Below are positions 1 through 9,292 of a stretch of 64,000 bases of DNA, in pieces. The translations under genes and the position numbers were made by a program. The notes beneath the pieces are model-generated. The model searched no databases and was not told the origin of the DNA. It saw only the letters and a program-made list of their open reading frames with translations. The stretch is taken from assembly GCF_018687715.1 (NCBI RefSeq), contig NC_056762.1:26576364-26640363 (forward strand), given 5' to 3'. The stretch's first letter is position 1. The number at the start of each line of letters is the position of its first letter. Source of the DNA: Carya illinoinensis (taxonomy: Eukaryota; Streptophyta; Magnoliopsida; Fagales; Juglandaceae).

Positions 1-160
1 GAAAGGGACCCAAAGACAAGAAAGAATCAATAGGACAAAATGCGAGAAGGAGGTGCTCCTACACGAATGTTAAATACCAGCCCAATACTCTAACATAAAC
101 ATCCAAGACAAGACCAAGGAAACAACTCAGGTAAATGATGGCCATGTCCAAAAGACCCAA

Positions 161-300
161 CGGTTCTACACCTATCACAGCATAAGAGGACACCAAACGG
201 AAGAATGTTACTCTTTAAAGTGAAGGATTAAGGAAATACAGGGCAGCGGAGAGCTTGAAGGGCTAGTCGCCCAAAACTCCTTGCCTCCATGCCAACCGAG
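161..300 (+). pseudogene. Tat gag C-terminal fragment
   Basis: The + strand reads RFYTYHSIRGHQTEECYSL, matching the decayed zinc-knuckle-like block (CRFHRDHGHxTEDCxxLK type) near the gag end of Tat-lineage elements. The first cysteine of that block is not preserved and in-frame stops follow. The stretch before the protease (300-570) is too degraded to read. Identification rests on this short block and on its place just upstream of the protease. Confidence 0.55.
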
Positions 301-569
301 TACAAAAGGCCAAGAAAAAATACCATAGGAGTGAAAGCCCTAGAAGAAAAAATACCACAAGAGAAAACCACAACAGGGCCACTCTCCAAAGTCTAAATCG
401 AAATGTTGCTCCCATCAGGGAAATCCACACCATCACTAGATCGTTTGCTAGAGGCGGCACAACCTCCTCTGGAATGAAAGCCTATCCCCACAAAGCCATA
501 TATGAAGAAGTCTTCAGCATTGGAAGTTTGGCCAAACAATTGAAGTCATAATAAGCGACTACTATATCC

Positions 570-1000
570 TTCATTGATGACGATTGCAAAGGAGTAATCT
601 ACCTGCATGATGAGGTGTTGGTAATAACAATGCTCATAGCTAATCACACCACATGGAGAATATTGGTCGATAACGGAAGCTTAGCTGATATCCTTTTTTG
701 GGTCAATTTCATGAATATGGGGATTAACCAAGGCAAATTGCACCCATCGCCCACCCTATTGGAAGGGCTTTTAGGAGAAGTGGTGCAACCAGTCAGAACC
801 ATCACCCTACCTATATCAACAAGGTTTGGCTCACAAATGGCCAGCATGATGATCAATTTCTTGGTAGTCAAGACTTGCTCATCTTACAATGCCATTATTG
901 GGTGGCCAACCTCGAATGCCCTTAGAGCTGTTACATCTACGTACCACCTAAAGATGAAGTTCCCCATGGAGATGAGTGACTCACTAAAAAGTGAGTAGCA
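570..1000 (+). pseudogene. Tat aspartic protease
   Basis: A nearly open frame reads DDDCKGVIYLHDEVLVI, then LVDNGSLADILF, then SYNAIIGWPTSNALRAVTS and YHLKMKFP. This is the Tat protease, which cleaves the Gag-Pol polyprotein inside the virus-like particle. The catalytic aspartate (D of DNGS) is at 669-671. The second serine of the usual DNGSSADIL motif is leucine, and the G-R-P-T turn is G-W-P-T. The open stretch 615-998 is the best preserved part of this element, but the reading stops at 996-998 and the frame does not continue into RT. Confidence 0.8.
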
Positions 1001-1004
1001 CAAA

Positions 1005-1681
1005 GGCTATCCCAAGTGCAAGAGGATGTCGTGTAATAATTAGGAATAAAATTCCTAGATCGTTTCCTTGGGGAAAGTTCTTTAAATCTAAACTCATATA
1101 AAATGGTGAAAAGTCTCACAAATAGAAGTGGTGGTATGTACAATGAATGGAAGGGTGCAACAAAAATAAAAATGGCACTAGCTATAGACTAGATTCATAC
1201 TTTTGGATTTTTTTTTTCTTTTAGTGTCGAAATGGAACGTAAAAGACTAACAAATTGAAATTAACAATTAAAGATTCAACTACGCTAAATAATTTTAATT
1301 AATCTAAAATTTAAATAATAAATTAAAATTAATCTAAAATGTAATTGTAATGTATATTTAATAGAAGCTTAAAGAAATAAGAAAAATAACTGACATAAAA
1401 TAAAATAAACAACAAATAAAATGCCCAACTTTTAGTCCAAAAATATTAAGAATACACCATAAACTTCAAATTGAAATTAAATAAAAAGTATGGAATAAAA
1501 AGGTCAAGTCAAATGAACGAAGATGAAGATTGAAAGTAGTGGAGGATGCTGGACTGTAGCAACAATTGAACCCCTCAATGAGCTCTTCAACAGTACTGTA
1601 ACATGAATGAAACTAACTGTATGAAAAGAGTGTATGTGACACTAAAAAAGAAGAAGAAGAAGAAGAAGAAGAAGAAGAAGA

Positions 1682-1715
<34 letters not shown>

Positions 1716-1955
1716 GCCATGCAGGTCAAAGTCCTATAATGCCAAAAGTAAAGTGTGTCGTGCCCCTTTAAGTCCCTTTTCATTTCTTAACCTATATAAA
1801 ATAAAAATCAAAATAAAAATTAGAAATAAAATTAAATGAAATAATAGAATATCAAAAATATGTTATGCATGTAAAGAACCATTGTCCAATTAAATCACAA
1901 GTTATAATATTAAGTAAAAACTATGCTATTTATCAATTTAAATCACAACTCAGAT
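1005..1955. other. AT-rich non-coding interruption between protease and RT
   Basis: About 950 bp of very AT-rich DNA separates the end of the protease from the first RT residues, where a Tat element normally has continuous pol. It holds an AAG/AG microsatellite and no protein match I can recognise. It is probably an insertion or a badly eroded linker. No convincing terminal repeats or target duplication were found. Confidence 0.45.
1646..1712 (+). repeat. (AAG)n-(AG)n compound microsatellite
   Basis: About 13 AAG units run directly into about 14 AG units. The lysine/arginine-rich ORF that spans it is an artefact of the repeat. Confidence 0.95.
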
Positions 1956-1959
1956 TTAT

Positions 1960-2640
1960 GCATCCACGATGCAGCTTGCCCAAAAGGCAGCTTCTCGCTA
2001 CCACAAGTTGACCTAATCATAGACTCAATAGCAAGACAACGAATGTTAAGCTTCATGGACGCATACTCTAGATATAATCAAATTTGAATATGCCAAGATG
2101 ACCAAGAGAAAATAGCATTAATAACCAATCAAGGGTTATATTACTACAAAGTAATGCCTTTCAACTTGGAAAGAGCCAGGGCAACAATAACAGCTAGTGA
2201 ACCATATGTTTAAAGAATAAACCAGACTAGCATGTAGGGGATCTAAGGGAAGCTTTTACTATATTGCGACTATACAAGATGAAACTCAACCCTACAAAGT
2301 GTGTCTTTAGGGTATGGTCGAGAAAGTTTCTAAGTTTCATGGTGTCTAAAATAGGAGTTTAGGGGAATCCTAAGAAAGTCCAGGAAATCATCGATATGGA
2401 GCCACCAAAGAACTTGAATGAAATGCAAAAGTTAGTTGGGAGAATTGCGGCACTCAATAGGTTCATAGCAAGATCGATGGACAAGTACTTACTATTCTTC
2501 TGAGTGCTGCAAAAGGTCCAGGAGTGGGATGAAAAATGTGAAAGGGCCTTCACACAACTCGAGAAATATTGTTGCATCCCCCTCTCCTGAGACAAACCAA
2601 GCAAGGGGACACCCTACTCCTATATTTATCAATCAAGCAA
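1960..2640 (+). pseudogene. Tat reverse transcriptase
   Basis: Readable blocks are ACPKGSFSLPQVDLIIDS, LSFMDAYSRYNQI, YYYKVMPFNLERA, then MKLNPTKCVFRV and VGRIAALNRFIARSMD. This is the Tat RT palm, thumb and connection. The catalytic Y-x-D-D block, which should lie between the VMPF block and the LNPTKCVF block, is missing: the sequence jumps from a fragment ending about 2220 to DLREAF at about 2240. Stops include TGA after NQI and TAA near 2205. The enzyme cannot be active. Confidence 0.8.
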
Positions 2641-2990
2641 ACACCGTGTTCGTCGCTCTAGTGCATGAGGAAGAAAAAGTTTAGAAACTGGTTTACTACA
2701 TAAGCCGAGCACAAAGGGGAGCCAAGGCTCGATATCCTAAAGTGGAGACGTTTGGCATTTGCACTAGTGATAGTTGCTCCTTAACTACTACCATACTTCC
2801 AAGCCCAGTCCATTAGATTTGTAACATTAAAACCCCTAAAGAAAATACTACAGTGGCTAGACACCTTAGACCACCTAGTAAAATGGACAATTGAACTAAG
2901 CGAGTTCGATATTGACTACATTCCTCGGACTGCAATAAAAGGGCAAGTGCTTACTAACTTCATAGTCGAGTTCTCTAGCTTCCCTGAAGA
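2640..2990 (+). pseudogene. Tat RNase H (first domain)
   Basis: Blocks AQRGAKARYPKVETFGI, KPLKKILQW and IELSEFDIDYIPRTAIKGQV match the RNase H and connection region of Tat elements, which degrades the RNA strand during reverse transcription. The N-terminal catalytic aspartates are not recognisable. Stops interrupt the frame. Confidence 0.7.
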
Positions 2991-3019
2991 ATTAGAAGAG
3001 ACCCCTACCGAGAAACCAT

Positions 3020-3375
3020 AGCAGGTTTACATTCACAACTCCTCCAGCCATTCCAAAAGGGAAGTAAGGGTATATGTAATGGCAAATGACGAAATTGAAG
3101 GATACTACATGATAAGGATGGAGTTCAAGACCACCAGCAATGAGGTAGTGTTGGTAGGACTCGTCATAGGAGAGGTCCTGGAAATAAAGAAGGCCGACCT
3201 GAAAGCTAACTCCCAAGTGGTCTACCAAATTACAAGAGAATACCTGATGAAGGGCAAGAAGCTTAAAAGATACCTGCAACAAGTATACCAACTGCACGAC
3301 TATTTCAGTTACTTCCAGATTTGCCGCATTCCCCAGGAGGACAATTGGAAGGTTGATAGGCTGTGCTAGTTGCAT
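3020..3375 (+). pseudogene. Tat second (archaeal-like) RNase H domain
   Basis: Open from 3079 to 3369. The protein reads SNEVVLVGLVIGEVLEIKKADLKANSQVVYQI, corresponding to the NEAEYEALLAGL and SDSQLVVNQ region of the additional RNase H that is characteristic of Tat/Ogre elements, and ends with IPQEDNWKVDRLC (usual IPREENxxADALA). The catalytic positions are replaced: AEYEALL has become VVLVGL and SDSQ has become ANSQ. The conserved fold sequence therefore survives without the active site. Confidence 0.75.
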
Positions 3376-3719
3376 CAAGTAGGGAGGAGATAGCTTTTCC
3401 ATGGAAGGTAAACACTCGAACAATACCCAGTCGTCAAGCTTGAAATTTCATAAATAAGCACAAGGACCCCAAAATGGGTGTGTAACAAAGTCAAGTTCAT
3501 GACTAACAGGGAACTCCCAAGCGGTATGGAAGATGCAAGGAAAGTGAAGAGCAAAGTCATTTGTTTCACCATGGTCAACGGTGCATTGTATAAACAGGGC
3601 TCCTTTTGCAATGCATCTAAATAGAATAGGCATAGTACATCATGGAGGTATACATAGGGGATATGCGAAAATCACTCAAGAGTGAGAGCTCTGACTACTA
3701 AGGTTATGCGAACTGGGTA

Positions 3720-4080
3720 ATATTGATCGCATGCCCTTAAGGATGCCAAAGAGTTTGCCAAGAAGCGAACTTAATGCCAGCGACATGTGTCATTTCTGAT
3801 TTGCCCGCTTGAGAAACTAACGTCAACCAAATCTCCCTGGCCATTCCCCCAATGGCATATAGACCTAGTAAAGAAGACATGAAGTTCATAATCGCCATCG
3901 TTGATTACTTCACAAAATGGGTAGAAGTTGAGGCACTGGCGACCCTCATTGCATAAAGCATCACTAGGTTTTTGTGAAAACCATTGTATGTCAATTTGGG
4001 ATACCATAGAGCATCATTCCCAAACAATCACAAACAATTCAACTCTAACAACTATCGAAATTGGTGTGTCAAGCTTGGAA
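3720..4080 (+). pseudogene. Tat integrase core fragment
   Basis: Two blocks, WPFPQWHIDLVKK and FIIAIVDYFTKWVEVEALAT, match the first part of the rve integrase core (the first catalytic D is in WHID). KTIVCQFG follows, in line with the usual WKNIVCRFGIP, and then PNNHKQFNSNN near the second catalytic D (usual SDNGxQF). Frameshifts and stops are frequent and the third catalytic residue is not reached. Coding similarity ends where the tandem repeat begins. Confidence 0.75.
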
Positions 4081-4650
4081 CTAAACACGGTTGAGCCCAT
4101 CTCCTGTCTAAATAATAAAGCTGACTGTTTCCACTCACCCTTGGTGAAGAAAGGAGGAAACAACTTAAACAACTTCATAAAGTGTCTCCCTCTTCGGCCA
4201 TAAACATAGTTGAGCCCATCTCCCACCTAAACATAAAAGTTGAGTGTCTCCACTTGCCCTTGGAAAACAAAGGAGCAAACAGCTTCATAAAGTGTTTCCC
4301 TCCTCGCCCCTATACACAGTCGAACTCATCTTCCACATAAACATAAAAATCAAGTGGCTCCACTCACATTTGGAAAACAAAAGAGGAAAAAACTTTGTGA
4401 AGTGTTTCCCTCCTCACTCTAAATGCGGTCGAGCTCCTCTCCCACCAAAACATAAAAGTCAAGTGTCTCCACTTGCCCTTGATGAACGAAGAAGGAAATA
4501 ACTTCATAAAGTGTTTCCGTCCTTGCCCCTAAATACAGTCAAGCCAACCTTCCCCCTAAACATGCTAAAGTTGTTCCTCCTCATCCCTAACAAATGAGGA
4601 AACCATTTAGTTCCCTTCCCCCATCTAAACAATGAAACCAAGCAGCCAAT
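4081..4650 (+). repeat. Tandem repeat of about 110 bp in the Tat 3' region
   Basis: Units begin at 4081, 4201, 4311, 4420 and 4530, giving lengths of 120, 110, 109 and 110 bp plus a degenerate last copy. Each unit contains a ...GT(T/C)GAGC(C/T)C element, then AACATAAAA(G/A)T, CCACTTGCCCTTG and AACTTCATAAAGTGTTTCC. Tandem arrays between pol and the 3' LTR are known from Tat/Ogre elements and can seed satellite DNA. Confidence 0.85.
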
Positions 4651-4829
4651 CATGAAATTTATCTACCAAATAACAAAGCGAAGGGAATTAAGCAAAATCA
4701 CCATCCATTCACATCTGAAGTTAAAAACACAATCTAAGCAAATAAAGTAATGTCTTAATCAATGTGATTACACACAACTCATATAATAAATAGCAGAGGG
4801 AAGAAATCAAAAGTTGCAGTGAGCTGGGA

Positions 4830-5910
4830 AAGAAAAGGTGTGTTAGGCATTTTATCCCAAGCAAATGAATAAAAGACTTGGTAAGCAGCACAGCTAGGCT
4901 TGATAGATTTCAGCTTCAACTTTTCTAGGTTAGCCTCAGGATGAGCTAGCAAGTGATCTCTTAACTAGTTGAGGCCAAGCTTATAACCTAGGACCCAAGC
5001 CCGGTAGTAGACCTTGAAGCAACTACCAACTTGGGATAAAGGTGATCAACCTCCTCCTAAGATGCCCCCAGTTTAGCCTCTTGCTCAATTGCCTTCAAAT
5101 CAAAAGCTGCCAATTTTCTCTTATGGCTTTCAGAGACTTCATGCAATTACAAGAATTGTAGATCATGCTAGTGAAGATCCTAACTAACTTCCTCAACTAG
5201 GGCCTCAGCACGAACTTTCTCGCCATTAGAAATACTGAGCTGAATAGAGAGTTCCCGCCAAGCTTCATTAGAATAGGTGAAATGGGCAACATAGTCTTAA
5301 CCAGGCTATTGAGCCTCCACCAATTCCTTATCCAAATGGGTAAGACAATCACAAAGCATGTCACACTCTTGCTCCAAGACCTTTGCCTCAAGGTGGCACC
5401 ATTTCACCTCTTCCTAAGACTTCCCTAAACCATGCTGGAAATCACCAACCTTCTGCCAAAGAAAAGCAACATGATCTTCCAAAGAGTGGGCTACAACTCA
5501 AGTTGGGGGATGTTCCTCGAGATCTCATCTCGCTACACCTTAGCAGCCAAAACAACAAGATGTGCCCTCTCCATATAAGATCACATCAATTCATTGTCCT
5601 CAAAGTCTATTTGACGATCAACTATCCAAGCTTTGAGATGACCAACCCCCTGGGGCACAAAACAAGTCACAACCGACAAGCCAAAAATACATAAAAACAT
5701 AGATAGAACTTACCGAGAATAGGAAGCCTCCAAGCTTCTCCATCATGGCACGAGCGGCCTCCTCCCTATGACCACCTGCTCACAGCCGACAACATGGGAA
5801 CTTGAGGGTCCAGGCAGATCCAAAAGGTTAAATGTCCCTCAATAGAGGGAATGAAGACACCCATACTACCAAGACCCTATGAGGACAAGAGATCGAGAGG
5901 ATGTTGAGGG
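4830..5910 (-). pseudogene. Antisense additional ORF of the Tat element, C-terminal coiled-coil part
   Basis: Minus-strand reading gives, in order, REEAARAMMEKLGGFLFS, VGHLKAWIVDRQIDFEDNE, LEDHVAFLWQKVGDF, LEAKVLEQECDMLCDCLTHLD, EAWRELSIQLSISNGEKVRAEAL and FDLKAIEQEAKLGAS. The mix of Glu, Lys, Leu and Ala is typical of a coiled coil, as is the position antisense to pol near the 3' LTR of Tat elements such as Grande and Retand. Several stops and frame changes break it. The upstream half appears to lie at 20160-21110, displaced by nested insertions. Function in the family is unknown. Confidence 0.5.
5650..5713 (-). other. Candidate intron in the Tat antisense ORF
   Basis: On the minus strand a consensus GTAAGT donor at 5713-5708 and a GCCCCAG acceptor ending at 5650 bound 64 bp. 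Removing it joins GGFLFS to GVGHLKAWIVDRQIDFEDNE in one frame. This is short for a plant intron. It rests on reading-frame continuity only. Confidence 0.35.
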
Positions 5911-5934
5911 GAGAAAGTCGAAGTTGAAGAAGCA

Positions 5935-5949
5935 CCCCCCCCCCCCCCC
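5935..5949 (+). repeat. Poly(C) run of 15
   Basis: Uninterrupted C15 inside the degenerate antisense ORF. Its exact length could be a sequencing or assembly uncertainty. Confidence 0.9.
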
Positions 5950-6679
5950 AAAGGCTTCTAAACCAAATCCAAACAATGGTCTCCATTCGTGGGATCACTC
6001 AGAGGCATAGGCAAGGAAACATCACTTCCTACAAGCAAGTATCATGGTTCTTCGGCTGCTCATGTGAAGCCCCCAGATACCGCTTGGGATCAAATAGACA
6101 TCTAAAGCATCGAGATATACAACACAAAGTTACCTGCCCTCATTGATGACATATAAGATGTAATGTTCTGAACATGTATCTAGCGTTATGCAATATTAGA
6201 AGCAGATAATTTTTTTTTCTTGAGCAATACTATGCACCAAACTTATAATATTCGAAATAGTTAAACCGTAATCCATGCATACTCAATAAAATAAACATCT
6301 ACGATTACAGTACGGGTCTCAGAAGACTGAAATCTCAAAATAAGGAAGACCAAGCTCCATATTTACATTACCAAAATACATTATTGGGCTAGCTCGTCGA
6401 GTAACTCACGTAAATCAACTAACGAGACTAGAATTTTGCCCAAAAACTTAACTATGGAGGCTGTAAGCTCCATCGCGTCTATGGCATCTAGTCAACCTCC
6501 TCCAATCTACCCATGTCCACTCCTTGCTCTGATCCTGACAAATCACCTACCATTCGAGGGGAATGGTAGTTGGGATTATCACAGTAAGATTTGATTACAA
6601 ATTTCAACAAGTTAACAAGAAACTCTCACACATGTTAATGATGCATGCATGGTAGTAAAGGCATAAATGCACAGTCAAA

Positions 6680-6995
6680 ATCAAAAGTAAGCATGACATA
6701 ACATGACATAAAAAAATAAGCATAACGTGACTTGACCTAACGTGAATGTAAACTTAAAACATAACATGGACTAGCAACATAGCATGAACGTGAACTTGAA
6801 ACATAGCATAAATGTGAATTTACATAACATGAACATGAACCTAAGCATAACATGACATAAATGTGAACTTGAAATATAACATAAACGTGAACATAACATG
6901 ACATGAACGTAAACTTAAAATATAACGTGAACGTGAGCATTACATAACATGAACATGAACTTAAACTTAACTTGACATGAACTTGAACTTAACAT
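6680..6995 (+). repeat. Degenerate ACATGA/ACATAA/GAACTT repeats
   Basis: Irregular reiteration of short words such as ATAACATGAACGTGAACTTA over about 300 bp. The same word set recurs at 7380-7520 and 17181-17290, on either side of the solo LTR, which fits insertion of that LTR into this repetitive tract. Confidence 0.75.
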
Positions 6996-6997
6996 AA

Positions 6998-7310
6998 CGG
7001 CAGATTATACTCTTTCACCATAGTACTCAACAGCGCATCGTCTTTTATAGTATCAAGCAATGCGTATGATCGTATCATCCTTCTGTAGTACGGAAGATTA
7101 TACTCATTCACCATAGTACTCGATAGCGCATAGTCTCGACCGCAGTACCAAGCAGCACTTATTATCCTTAACCGTAATACAACTTAATTGATTTATCCAT
7201 TTGTAGTGCGGCAGATTATACTCTTTCACCTTAGTACTCGGTAGCGCACAGCCTTGACTACAATACCAGGCATCACGTATCATCCTTCACCGTAGTACAA
7301 ATTAACTAAT
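6998..7310 (+). repeat. Three-copy imperfect tandem repeat
   Basis: Units starting with CGGCAGATTATACTC or a variant begin at 6998, 7091 and 7209 (spacing 93 and 118). Each contains TTCACC(A/T)TAGTACTC and TAGCGCA. Similar reiterations are common in plant gypsy LTRs. No coding content. Confidence 0.75.
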
Positions 7311-8140
7311 AACTAAAACCTAACTGGTCCAAAATACACAACTATACTCGAGACAAAACATAACTAGAATATGAAAGGACAAAAGTCCTAACGTCACATA
7401 ACATGACTTGAACGTAACTTGAGACACATGACTTACTTGAGATATAAACATTTTGTAGCATGACATAACAAATAACAGACAACATATCATAACATGTAAC
7501 AGTGAATATTACGTGATATAGTGTAATGCCCCGGTCTAGCAGGAGTCGATGAGTTACTTCCTGTAACTTAAAACTCACTTTCATCAAGGCATTTACAGAC
7601 TCCAAAATATAAAATCATCAAAATACTACAAAATCTTTTAATAAAATCTAACAATTCTTAGAAATCTTGTGATGACCCGCTTTTGAGTGTATTTTCGCTG
7701 AAACGGTTGTTTTATTTTAATTAATATTTTAGTTATTTATTTTAATTTATTTGCGTTTTAAAATTATTTTTAATTTAATTGATGTTGTGTTTTATTTCTT
7801 TTAGTTGTTTTTAATTAATTTAATCTGCTGGTTGGTTGATTCCGGACTGAGTCCGAGGAGTTCGGGGGTCGGATAGAGGGAGGACGGAGTTGCTTGATTT
7901 ATTGTTTTATGGTTGGTTGTTTGTTTTGTGCATTGATAATTGCATTTTCATGGCGCATGCATGTGTATTTTATTTTATTTGAGAAACCCTGTTTTGCTGG
8001 CGTATTGGATTTTCGGGTGCGTGTGTCTCACGAGCCCAAGCCGGGATGGGTTATTATCTCGGTGGAGCTCCTCTGGTCACTCGGGAGTGGATAATACTGA
8101 GTGACGTCCCCTGAGTTGTCGCTGGGCGACGACGGGAGCA

Positions 8141-8281
8141 GGGCTAGAGGATGGCCTGGCCAGGTACTCGCAGGGCGCGAGTCTGGGCATCGCTCTACTC
8201 ACCGACTCCGTGGTCCTTCGCTGGCGAGGGCTAGAGGATGGCCTGGCCAGGTACGCGCAGGGCGCGAGTCTGGGCATCGCT
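8141..8281 (+). repeat. Duplicated 54-bp segment in the Tekay LTR
   Basis: GGGCTAGAGGATGGCC(T)GG...GGGCATCGCT occurs at 8141-8194 and 8228-8281 (period 87) and again at the equivalent place in the 3' LTR (about 13781-13920). Confidence 0.9.
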
Positions 8282-8406
8282 CGTTTAGGTGTCACATGTG
8301 TAGTTGTTACCTGCGGTGTGGCACGGAGCCAGGGTGTGCGGATGATCCCTAGGGGAGATCATGGTGCATGCATAACCGGTTTGTTTTTATGGTTTTCGGA
8401 TACGGG

Positions 8407-8498
8407 CCATTTTCTGGGAAAATGGCGAGTTTTGGTTTTGAGGCCTTTGATCCATTTTCTGGGAAAATGGTGGTTTGGGCCATTATCTGGGATAATGG
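8407..8498 (+). repeat. Triple hairpin cluster in the Tekay 5' LTR
   Basis: Three perfect inverted repeats with 8-bp arms and a 3-nt loop lie at 8407-8425, 8452-8470 and 8480-8498. Two read CCATTTTC-TGG-GAAAATGG. The third reads CCATTATC-TGG-GATAATGG, with one base pair changed on both arms. The 3' LTR has the same set at 14046-14064, 14091-14109 and 14119-14137, the last with loop TAG. They could act as RNA stems or as DNA palindromes for a protein. Confidence 0.9.
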
Positions 8499-9013
8499 CG
8501 AGGCGTGGCTTTTAAGAATATGTTTTATTGGGCCAAATGGGTTTTTGGCGTGCGTGGAAAAAATGTGGTTTTGCGGGGCATGTGCATTGGTTTTTCTTGC
8601 ATCCATGTTGTTTGAGTTCTATGTGTTTTTATCTGGTGGTGTTTGGGTTTACTTACCTGCGGTACCATTTTTGGTTCCGTAGCTTTTGGTGCAGAGTTCG
8701 AGGAGGAGGAGGAGGAGGCTGAGCCCGAGGATGCGGCTCCGCCGGGTTGCTGAAGTTATGCTTTGTATTTGATATTTTATTATATGCGTGTTTTGTAATA
8801 TTTTATCTACGTACGTTTTAAACAGCTTGTATTACGTTGAGAACAATTCTGGTACTTAGTTATGACTTTCGTTATCCGCTGCGTGTTCTTCCGTGCACAT
8901 TTGTTGCTTCTGCACACACTTGGCACCGTCGATGGGATGGTGACCCGGGTTGTCACCATCCGGATGTCTCGATTTCCCCGTGTTCGGGCGTGGGGATTTG
9001 GGGGCGTCACAGG

Positions 9014-9025
9014 TGGTATCAGAGC
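9014..9025 (+). promoter_or_regulatory. Tekay primer-binding site (tRNA-iMet)
   Basis: TGGTATCAGAGC, two bases after the LTR end, complements the 3' end of initiator methionine tRNA, which primes minus-strand DNA synthesis. Confidence 0.95.
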
Positions 9026-9292
9026 GGTTTGGCTCTGGGTAAAACCACATGTCCCGTAGGCAGTACCAGAATGCTTTTTAAAGTTGTGTTTTAAAAAAAT
9101 TATGTTAAGTACAGTTGTTTTATTGGTTTTATTTGTTTGAGCTTGTTTGTTTGTTTGTATTTATTTGGTTATGTTTTTACAAGCTGGTTTCTTTTGTTTC
9201 TTGCTGTGTGGTGTGGTTTTGTTTTTGTTAGTTTTACGATGGTTTTATTTGTTTTCTTAAAGGAGGGTCAAGAGTGGTGTTGTGGCAGGAAT

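Larger units (their letters stand above)
1..6158 (+). mobile_element. Ty3/gypsy Tat (Ogre/Retand-like) retrotransposon relic, left part
   Basis: Translated fragments in several frames follow the order of a Tat-lineage element: gag tail, protease with a DNGS active site, RT, RNase H, a second RNase H-like domain, and an integrase with a DYFTKWVEVEAL block. The second RNase H and the antisense ORF 3' of pol are hallmarks of this lineage. Every domain carries stops and frameshifts, so the copy is old and inactive. The 5' end lies outside the window. The 3' LTR was not identified; it would be expected beyond about 21 kb, because younger elements split this copy between about 6.16 and 20.15 kb. 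No terminal repeats could be paired, so the limits are inferred from coding content. Confidence 0.8.
6159..7521 (-). mobile_element. Outer gypsy LTR relic, left arm
   Basis: Non-coding sequence begins with TGTAATGTTCTG at 6159, which on the minus strand is a plausible LTR 3' end (...CAGAACATTACA). Together with 17181-20152 it flanks a younger solo LTR. Its candidate partner end is TGTAATAGCCTG on the minus strand at 20152. No matching target duplication was found (TAAGA versus GCTCA), so the pairing is tentative. It contains two repeat blocks listed separately. Confidence 0.35.
7668..9011 (+). repeat. Tekay 5' LTR (1344 bp, short form)
   Basis: It is identical in architecture to the 3' LTR except that it lacks an 825-bp block after about 7811. 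It contains an 87-bp-period duplication (8141-8194 and 8228-8281) and a three-hairpin cluster (8407-8498). The ORFs here are by-products of GC-rich sequence. Confidence 0.93.

Noticed and set aside
1603..1839. 78-aa Lys/Arg/Glu-rich ORF
   Set aside because: It is a translation of the AAG/AG microsatellite.
8077..8722. Overlapping ORFs in the Tekay LTR, repeated at 13716-14361
   Set aside because: They occur in LTR DNA with internal duplications. Frames differ between the two LTR copies and no domain is recognisable.
9137..9292. N-terminal 52-residue hydrophobic extension of Tekay Gag
   Set aside because: It looks like a signal anchor but is Phe/Val/Leu low-complexity from a T/G-rich leader. 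The conserved Gag begins at the Met at 9293.
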